From assembly GCA_904501885.1 (NCBI GenBank), contig CAJGCP010000047.1, positions 1 through 10,694 on the forward strand: a stretch of 10,694 nucleotides of DNA. The letters are read 5' to 3'. The stretch comes from an uncultured Acetatifactor sp. (GTDB taxonomy: Bacteria; Bacillota; Clostridia; Lachnospirales; Lachnospiraceae). Both the position numbers and the translations under genes were made by a program. This document shows, one piece after another, positions 5,182-10,694 of this stretch (the first letter of the stretch is position 1; each line of letters opens with the position of its first letter). The notes under the pieces are model-generated. The model ran no database searches. It was given only the letters and a program-made list of their open reading frames with translations, and had not been told where the DNA came from.

Positions 5182-6069
5182 ATGTGGATTGCCGACAATT
5201 GGAAAGACTATCAGGTGCTGGATACCAGCAATGGTGAAAAATTGGAACGCTGGGGCGATTACACCCTGGTGCGTCCTGACCCCCAGGTTATCTGGAATAC
5301 TCCTCACAACCATAAGGGCTGGAAAAATAAGAATGGTCACTATCACCGCAGCACCAAGGGAGGTGGTGAGTGGGAATTCTTCAATCTCCCCCAAGAATGG
5401 ACCATTCAGTACGATCTGCATGGCAGAGCCCTGACTTTCCACTTGAAGCCTTTCAGTTTCAAACATACCGGCCTCTTCCCTGAACAGGCCACCAACTGGG
5501 ATTGGTTCTCTGACCTGATTCAGAAAGCAAACCGCCCTGCAGACAAGCCCGTCAAGGTATTGAACCTGTTTGCCTACACCGGTGGAGCCACATTGGCTGC
5601 CGCATCCGCAGGCGCACAAGTCACCCATGTGGATGCCTCCAAAGGTATGGTGGGCTGGGCCAAAGAAAATGCCATCTCCTCCGGTTTGGGCGATGCTCCC
5701 ATCCGCTGGCTGGTAGACGACTGTGTGAAATTCGTGGAACGGGAAATCCGTCGTGGCAATAAATACGACGGCATCATTATGGATCCTCCCTCCTACGGCA
5801 GAGGCCCCAAAGGGGAAATCTGGAAAATAGAAGAAAGCATCTGGCCCTTCGTGGAACTTTGTACACAGATACTTTCTGACGATGCACTATTCTTTTTGAT
5901 TAATTCTTACACCACCGGTCTACAACCCGCTGTTCTTTCTTATATGATTAACACAGCGGTGACCAAGCGCTTCGGCGGTCATGTGGAAGCCCAAGAAATC
6001 GGACTGCCCGTACAGGAATCCGGACTGGTACTGCCCTGCGGTGCTTCCGGTAGGTGGCAGAGGGACTAG
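5182..6069 (+). CDS. class I SAM-dependent methyltransferase, RlmI-like (COG1092 type)
   Basis: This cytoplasmic enzyme is predicted to transfer a methyl group from S-adenosylmethionine, most likely to ribosomal RNA by analogy with RlmI/RlmKL-type proteins; the target base cannot be read from the sequence. The 295-residue product has an N-terminal part with many aromatic residues (1-120), then the Rossmann-fold domain. Motif I is VLNLFAYTGGATLAAASAGA at about 126-145, the acidic SAM-ribose contact is D151 in HVDAS, D179/D180 are candidates for the adenine-side acid, and the catalytic motif IV is DPPSYGRG at 201-208. The ending GLVLPCGASGRW is typical of this group, so the protein looks complete despite the short C-terminus. 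The ATG at 5182 has a GAGAGG ribosome binding site. It is transcribed divergently from the S10 operon and converges on cls with a 30-nt gap. Confidence 0.88.
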   Translation: MWIADNWKDYQVLDTSNGEKLERWGDYTLVRPDPQVIWNTPHNHKGWKNKNGHYHRSTKGGGEWEFFNLPQEWTIQYDLHGRALTFHLKPFSFKHTGLFPEQATNWDWFSDLIQKANRPADKPVKVLNLFAYTGGATLAAASAGAQVTHVDASKGMVGWAKENAISSGLGDAPIRWLVDDCVKFVEREIRRGNKYDGIIMDPPSYGRGPKGEIWKIEESIWPFVELCTQILSDDALFFLINSYTTGLQPAVLSYMINTAVTKRFGGHVEAQEIGLPVQESGLVLPCGASGRWQRD

Positions 6070-6099
6070 ATCTCCCTACGCAAAGCAAGTTATTTACAA

Positions 6100-7716
6100 T
6101 TACATCAGAGGCGCAATAAACCGCATCAATCTTCCCTGCAACCGGACATACCACTTTTGGTTTCCATAATCGTCCTCGGTGGCAGGGATACTTTTTGCCA
6201 AAGTATCCTGCACGTCTGCTTCTATGTCTGCAATCACGGAATGCCTGTAAAACAAAACGCCACATTCGAAATGGTGGTACAGGCTGCGGTAATCCATATT
6301 GACGGTACCTACCACCGCTTTTTCTCCATCCACCACCATCACCTTGGCATGAACGAAGCCGGGCTCATACTCATAGATTTGCACACCTGCTGCCAGCAAT
6401 TGATTATAATAGGTCTTTGCCAGCACAAAGGCATATTGTTTGTCCGGAATATGAGGCATGATAATCTTCACTTCCACACCTCGTTTAGAGGCGTAGGTCA
6501 AGGCATCTATCATCTGATGGTCCAGGATGAGATAGGGAGTCATGATATGCAGGTACCGATGGGCGGTGTCAATCAAATCCAAATAGACCTTCTCTCCCAC
6601 CCGCTCCCGGCCTAAGGGGCTGACACTGTAGGGAATAACATATCCCTGCTCCTGTTTGTGAGTTACCGTCTGCTCCTGCTTCTCCATTCGACTTGTGTCC
6701 CGTTCGCTGCGGTACCGGCCCAAATCCTCCACGTTCTTTCCCGACGCATTCCACATTTCCAAAAACAAATAGGTCAGGCGTTCCACTGCATCACCACGCA
6801 GCATCACACCAGTGTCCTTCCAGTGTCCGAAGCGTTCCTTCTCATTGATATACTCATCCGCAATGTTGATCCCGCCGGTAAATGCCACCTGCCCATCTAT
6901 CACCAGAATCTTTCTATGGTCACGGTTGTTATAATGGGGTGAAAAGATTAAACGGATGGGCGCAAAGGCTCTGGCTCGCATGCCGTTTTGCTCAATCAGT
7001 TTGGAAAAATAGGAGGGCAGGTTGATAAGGGTATTAGTGCCATCATAGAGAAAGCGGATTTCTACCCCTTCCTCCGCCTTGCGCCAAAGGATTTCCAGCA
7101 ACTCATCCAGCATCTTCCCTTCACACACGATGAAAAATTCAATAAATATAAATTTCCTTGCCTTTTCCAGTTCCCGTTTCATTGCAGCAAACTGCAATTC
7201 TCCCAGGGGGAAATATTCCGCTTCCGTATTGCTGTACAGCACACCGCCATCATAAGCGGTCAGATATTGCACCAGCCCTGCCATGCGGGGATCATCTACA
7301 GTCATACGCTCCGCCAGTCCCGCAGGTCTATACATATGCGCCGCATGTATTTTCCTTTGTTCCTGAATCGCCAGACGAAGTTTTCTCGTACCCGGTCCGG
7401 ATCGGATGGTAGCATAAAATATGGCACCAAAGACAGGTAAGATAGCGATGAGAAGCATCCAGGATAATTTCATATCCGGATTGCCCCCATCGTTATAAAT
7501 GTCGATGATAGAGATCACACTTATAATTAGGAAGAGAATGTAAAACCAAAAGCTGTAATTGCTTAGCTTATAATAGGCAATCATCATAAGAACAAACTGC
7601 GCCATAAAACCAAGCAGTAAAAAAATTGCCCTGCCGTATATAAACTTTTTTATCTCCCCAAATCGTAGCTTTTTCTGCAAATCTCTGTTCATATTTTTAC
7701 GCACTGCCCTTCTCAC
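6100..7716 (-). CDS. cls: cardiolipin synthase (phospholipase D superfamily)
   Basis: This membrane enzyme makes cardiolipin, usually by joining two phosphatidylglycerol molecules. Two HKD catalytic motifs are visible: H267-x-K269-x4-D274 (HRKILVID) and H456-x-K458-x4-D463 (HAKVMVVD), each followed by a G(T/G)-type segment and N, as expected for a two-domain PLD protein. The N-terminus has hydrophobic helices at about 28-50, 54-74 and 83-104, matching the membrane anchor of Gram-positive Cls; the length of 538 is slightly above the usual 480-510. The start is uncertain: GTG at 7716 has GGAAGAG 5 nt upstream, while ATG at 7692 (530 residues) has only a distant AGAAGGG. It is separated from the upstream transporter by a terminator, so it probably has its own promoter. 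It converges with the methyltransferase gene. Confidence 0.93.
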   Translation of the reverse strand: MRRAVRKNMNRDLQKKLRFGEIKKFIYGRAIFLLLGFMAQFVLMMIAYYKLSNYSFWFYILFLIISVISIIDIYNDGGNPDMKLSWMLLIAILPVFGAIFYATIRSGPGTRKLRLAIQEQRKIHAAHMYRPAGLAERMTVDDPRMAGLVQYLTAYDGGVLYSNTEAEYFPLGELQFAAMKRELEKARKFIFIEFFIVCEGKMLDELLEILWRKAEEGVEIRFLYDGTNTLINLPSYFSKLIEQNGMRARAFAPIRLIFSPHYNNRDHRKILVIDGQVAFTGGINIADEYINEKERFGHWKDTGVMLRGDAVERLTYLFLEMWNASGKNVEDLGRYRSERDTSRMEKQEQTVTHKQEQGYVIPYSVSPLGRERVGEKVYLDLIDTAHRYLHIMTPYLILDHQMIDALTYASKRGVEVKIIMPHIPDKQYAFVLAKTYYNQLLAAGVQIYEYEPGFVHAKVMVVDGEKAVVGTVNMDYRSLYHHFECGVLFYRHSVIADIEADVQDTLAKSIPATEDDYGNQKWYVRLQGRLMRFIAPLM

Positions 7717-7749
7717 TACTACTCTTCCATGATTCCAAACAAAATATGT

Positions 7750-7777
7750 AATATAATGTTATCATCTTAAACAAAAA
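7750..7777 (-). promoter_or_regulatory. weak candidate promoter for cls
   Basis: The gene-free stretch 7717-7814 is A/T-rich. On the minus strand TTTTTG (7772-7777), a 16-nt spacer and TATATT (7750-7755) could serve as a promoter about 35 nt before the GTG start. The -10 is good and the -35 poor; other A/T-rich combinations are possible, so this is a tentative call. A promoter somewhere here is expected because a terminator lies just upstream. Confidence 0.3.
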
Positions 7778-7814
7778 CTTCCACTAAAAATATATAAACA
7801 TTTTGTGAAAATAT

Positions 7815-7847
7815 AAAAAACGCCGGCCCGTTTCACCGAGCCGGCGT
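7815..7847 (-). terminator. intrinsic terminator of the GH2-transporter operon
   Basis: On the minus strand, 18 nt after the transporter stop, an 11-bp GC-rich stem (7837-7847 with 7820-7830, one G-U pair, 6-nt loop) is followed directly by a T-run (7820-7815). The stem core is ACGCCGGC/GCCGGCGT. On the plus strand the same stem is followed by a C-run, so it acts only in the leftward direction. Confidence 0.92.
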
Positions 7848-7864
7848 CCCCCCATAGGAAAAAA

Positions 7865-9310
7865 TTAGGCGGCTTTTTTTGCCTCTAATTCAGTCTGCAT
7901 TTGTTCCAAAGTCTTTTTGTCTAAGTTATAAATCACTGCCAAACCAATGAACTGCAATACTGCACTAAACAGATACAATGCAGCTACCAGCCAGCACATA
8001 TTGTATGCGGTTGCAGCGGACTGTCCACCGATACCAAGTTCAGAATTATATCCCAGCACACCCATGATGATGAGCACCATGGAAGGTCCAATGCCCTGTG
8101 CCAGTTTACGGAAGAAGGAATGCAGGGAGTACACGGTACCCTCTTCTCTCTTGCCTGTCTTCCACTCGTTGTAATCGATGGCATCTGCCATAAGTGCCCA
8201 GGATACACAGGTATAAATACCCATACCCAAACCGTATACACACAAAGATGCGATATACAGAATCAACGCTGCGCTCTTATTGGGAATGATAGGGAACACA
8301 AACATCAGCAAACCACCCACCAAGGATGCAATGGTGCCGGCAACGGATGCTTCCTTCTTACCCCACTTACCAACAATCTTTTTGATAAAGGGCATAAACA
8401 CCAGCATAGGCAGGAAACCAATCAACTGTACAACACCGGAAAGTTCTGCCTTGCCGAAATAGATGGCAAACATAATGGAGGTTGCGGTCATGGCAGACTG
8501 CATACCAAGGAACATACCCATTGCTGCAAGGGTTGCTCCCACAGCGGGACGGTTCTTCATGAAGTTGCCAAAAGCCTTCCACACATTGAACTTTTCTGTT
8601 TCGTTGGTAAGTACAGAATTTTCATCCACACGGATAGTAATATTCTTAATCATGAAAAGGAATGCGATGAAACCAAGTACACCCATCAACAGTGCTACGA
8701 AGAATACGCGGTTACCCAACAGGTTCTGTATCTGTTCACCGGTCTCGGGGTTAATCACAGGATTGCCATCTGCATCCACCACCTTTTCCCAAATCAGGAA
8801 GGGCAGGATGATGCCGGGTGCCATGTTACCAAACATGGAACCAATACTTCTCCAAGTGGAAAGCTGTGCTCTCTCACCTGCGTCCTCTGTTACCAGGGAG
8901 AGCATGGAGCCGTAAGGCACGTTTGCCACGGTATAGCATGCATCCCAAATGATATATCCCACGATAAAGATAATCGCCTTAATCACAGTGGATGCGTTGG
9001 GCACGGGAACGAACACAAGCGCTCCAGCCACCAACAGACCGATGGCACCGATCAATATGTAAGTTTTAAACTTACCCATCTTATACTGTCTTCTGTCAGC
9101 ATCAATCATAGAACCAATCAAGGGATCGTTGATAGCATCCCAAATCTGTACTGCCAAAAGCAATGCGGACAAAAGACCGGTTTCCATCATCATGAATACC
9201 AACCAGAAGGTCTGCACGGTACTCTTCAGGGAAAAACTCATGTTACAGCCAAAATCGCCGGCAGCATATGCTATCTTGTCGCGCATACCAAATTTTCTTA
9301 CTTCTTTCAT
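7865..9310 (-). CDS. GPH-family glycoside/sugar:cation symporter
   Basis: This is a 12-helix membrane transporter of the major facilitator superfamily, glycoside-pentoside-hexuronide group (relatives of MelB, XylP and UidB), which couples sugar uptake to Na+ or H+. The product is 481 residues. Helix 2 carries the group's acidic signature WDAINDPLIGSMID, with D58, D62 and D70, followed by the charged loop DRRQYKMGKFKTY. The NVPYGSM segment (130-136) is another group hallmark. A hydrophilic loop at about 175-200 (VDADGNPVINPETGEQIQN) lies between helices 5 and 6. The ATG at 9310 has an excellent AAGGAGG site. It lies 108 nt downstream of the GH2 gene and ends at a strong terminator, so the two form an operon; its cargo is probably the glycoside cleaved by that enzyme. 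Confidence 0.9.
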   Translation of the reverse strand: MKEVRKFGMRDKIAYAAGDFGCNMSFSLKSTVQTFWLVFMMMETGLLSALLLAVQIWDAINDPLIGSMIDADRRQYKMGKFKTYILIGAIGLLVAGALVFVPVPNASTVIKAIIFIVGYIIWDACYTVANVPYGSMLSLVTEDAGERAQLSTWRSIGSMFGNMAPGIILPFLIWEKVVDADGNPVINPETGEQIQNLLGNRVFFVALLMGVLGFIAFLFMIKNITIRVDENSVLTNETEKFNVWKAFGNFMKNRPAVGATLAAMGMFLGMQSAMTATSIMFAIYFGKAELSGVVQLIGFLPMLVFMPFIKKIVGKWGKKEASVAGTIASLVGGLLMFVFPIIPNKSAALILYIASLCVYGLGMGIYTCVSWALMADAIDYNEWKTGKREEGTVYSLHSFFRKLAQGIGPSMVLIIMGVLGYNSELGIGGQSAATAYNMCWLVAALYLFSAVLQFIGLAVIYNLDKKTLEQMQTELEAKKAA

Positions 9311-9342
9311 TTTGTAACCTCCTTATAGGCCTTTGTTTCTCT

Positions 9343-9363
9343 CGGGGGACTTTTTGTCCCCCG
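9343..9363 (-). other. strong hairpin between the GH2 and transporter genes
   Basis: 9343-9350 (CGGGGGAC) and 9356-9363 form a perfect 8-bp stem, almost all G-C, with a 5-nt loop of A residues in the mRNA. After it the transcript reads AGAGAAACAAAGG, with no U-run, so it is not a standard terminator. It lies about 20 nt before the AAGGAGG site of the transporter gene. It may protect the upstream mRNA end after processing or tune the ratio of the two proteins; this is inference. Confidence 0.65.
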
Positions 9364-9418
9364 CCCAAATAATTATCACTTTGTTCCCATATTAATTAAA
9401 ATCGTTTTCCCAAACAAC

Positions 9419-10694
9419 TTACTTTCTGGGCTTTCTAATCTTATTCAACTTCTTATTGAATGCCAGCATCTCCTCTTTGGTCAAGGGCTTTGCACCCATG
9501 GTACCCATCATGGAAAGAAGTCTCTTCACGGTAAATCCACCAAGGAATCCCATCATCTCCTTCTTCGCCATCATAGAACCTGCATCTACCATGGTTTTCT
9601 GGCCGGACATGGCTTTTTTCATCATATCCATAAATGCCAATTTGCCACGCAATGTCTGCAACACATCTCCAGCCTTGTCATTGATGGAGAAATATCCATC
9701 AGGTGCGGTGATATCGAACCAGTTCAATACATCGCCGGTTTCCACCATGCGGTAGTCATTGTTAAACTCTGCCACCTTTACAATCTTAGAAGTGTCTTCG
9801 CAGTCACCTGCTTTTGCCACCAATTCTGTGGTGCCCTCATTGGGCACATCGAAGTAGAAGAAATGCACATCGCTGGTTTGCTTGCCCAGGGACTTGCCGT
9901 TTGCAAACAACTCTACCTCAGGCTGATTGGAATATACGGTTACCTTGGTCACCTCTTCCACACGGTCCACATAACGCTTGCCACAGATGTGTACGAAGGG
10001 CTCATCGGAAAGCCATGCTTTATAGGCATAGAAGGAATCCTTCTTGTAACTTCTGTCGAAGGTCATCAGACCCTTGTGGTTCTGTCCGTCCTCCCCACCC
10101 TCTGCTCTGGCATCTGCACCAAAGTCAAACATATTCCAAACATGGGTTGCCCAAATATACTTTCTGCTAAACAACTGCTTGATCAATTCCTCGTGATAGT
10201 ACGCCTGATATTCCTCAGTGTAGTCGCCCTGCTCAGGGTTAGAGGTGTGCCAGTTCAAAGCCTCACATCCATACTCGCTGACACCTACGGGAATGGTGGG
10301 ATGGTTTGCATGGAATTCATCCAACCAGGGACCATTCATGGAAACATCTCCGCCGTACCATCCAAAGTAGTGGTTCCATGCCACGGTGTCAGGAATGGTC
10401 ACATACTCGCTGTTAGGGTCACACATGGACACAATCGCCATGGTGGTAAGTCTGGTCTTATCCCATTCATGGCAAAGGTCATTCAAAATACGATGATTTT
10501 CCAACAAATCAGGATCATCCGCACCCTTCATGGAAATCTCATTGGAAAGTCCCCACACGAAAATGGAGGGATGATTATAATTCTGTGCCAAAAGTTCCTT
10601 CATCTGGCTGATGGTATTCTCGCGACCGGTTGCCATATGATTGGAAATGTAAGGAATCTCTGCCCAGAGCACGAAGCCCATCTCATCACACAAA
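9419..10694 (-). CDS. glycoside hydrolase family 2 enzyme, beta-galactosidase/beta-glucuronidase type (5' end outside the window)
   Basis: This is the C-terminal part of a retaining beta-glycosidase. About 425 codons are visible and the frame stays open at the right edge (the edge codon is TTG inside LCDEMGFVLWAEIPY), so the N-terminal sugar-binding and sandwich domains are missing. In visible numbering, the acid/base is E52 in IFVWGLSNE, the nucleophile is E140 in VGVSEYG, and the barrel ends with WATHVWNMFDFGAD. An NxK motif (N205, K207) is present; such residues contact the carboxylate in beta-glucuronidases, but similar NDK segments occur in beta-galactosidases, so the substrate is open. 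A beta-sandwich follows to about residue 310. The last 75 residues form an unusual Met/Lys-rich tail. The enzyme lacks any visible export signal in this part and precedes a GPH symporter, which suggests cytoplasmic action. Confidence 0.92.
   Translation of the reverse strand, partial: LCDEMGFVLWAEIPYISNHMATGRENTISQMKELLAQNYNHPSIFVWGLSNEISMKGADDPDLLENHRILNDLCHEWDKTRLTTMAIVSMCDPNSEYVTIPDTVAWNHYFGWYGGDVSMNGPWLDEFHANHPTIPVGVSEYGCEALNWHTSNPEQGDYTEEYQAYYHEELIKQLFSRKYIWATHVWNMFDFGADARAEGGEDGQNHKGLMTFDRSYKKDSFYAYKAWLSDEPFVHICGKRYVDRVEEVTKVTVYSNQPEVELFANGKSLGKQTSDVHFFYFDVPNEGTTELVAKAGDCEDTSKIVKVAEFNNDYRMVETGDVLNWFDITAPDGYFSINDKAGDVLQTLRGKLAFMDMMKKAMSGQKTMVDAGSMMAKKEMMGFLGGFTVKRLLSMMGTMGAKPLTKEEMLAFNKKLNKIRKPRK

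Noticed and set aside
5134..5628. Minus-strand open frame opposite the methyltransferase start.
   Set aside because: The plus strand carries clear methyltransferase homology and its own promoter; the antisense product shows no family features.
5182..6069. Possible C-terminal truncation of the methyltransferase, because it stops soon after motif IV.
   Set aside because: The ending GLVLPCGASGRW is the normal end of this protein group and the length is typical, so it was kept as intact.
8120..9328. Plus-strand open frame of 402 codons, rich in Cys and His, antisense to the symporter gene.
   Set aside because: It is a shadow frame: no membrane or enzyme pattern, no ribosome binding site of note, and the opposite strand is a clear GPH transporter.

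Overview
The window (10,694 bp) looks chromosomal and comes from a low-to-moderate GC Firmicute, most likely a member of the Lachnospiraceae (Clostridia). That placement rests on the sequences of the ribosomal proteins (for example an L22 beginning MAKGHRSQIKRERN), strong AAGGAGG-type ribosome binding sites before nearly every gene, and the sugar-hydrolase/transporter pair at the right end. It is inference, not a database result.

Left part (1-5048, minus strand): the first nine genes of the S10 ribosomal-protein operon in the classical order rpsJ, rplC, rplD, rplW, rplB, rpsS, rplV, rpsC, rplP. The last gene runs off the left edge. A sigma-70-type promoter (TTGCAA, 17-nt spacer, TATATT) with an A/T-rich block upstream lies about 270 bp before rpsJ, so the transcript would begin with a leader of about 260 nt. 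That leader carries long-range complementary segments and a competing hairpin next to the rpsJ ribosome binding site, as expected of an autoregulatory ribosomal-protein leader. Two further intercistronic gaps (rplW-rplB and rpsS-rplV) hold convincing hairpins; the second is a compact folded element with a GAGA (GNRA) tetraloop.

Middle (5102-7716): a class I SAM-dependent methyltransferase of the RlmI-like (COG1092) type is transcribed rightwards from its own promoter, divergent from the S10 operon. A 13-bp palindrome covers its -10 box. Convergent to it is a cardiolipin synthase with two HKD motifs and an N-terminal membrane anchor.

Right part (7815-10694, minus strand): a carbohydrate-use operon. 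A glycoside hydrolase family 2 enzyme (5' end outside the window) is followed by a GPH-family sugar:cation symporter, and the pair ends at a strong intrinsic terminator. The two genes are separated by a strong hairpin without a U-tract. The hydrolase has an unusual Met/Lys-rich C-terminal tail. The natural reading is uptake of a glycoside by the symporter and its cleavage by the GH2 enzyme in the cytoplasm; the exact sugar cannot be read from the sequence.

No tRNA, rRNA, CRISPR array, insertion sequence or phage gene was seen. The most promising material for new biology is RNA structure in the S10 operon (leader and rpsS-rplV gap), not a new protein system.
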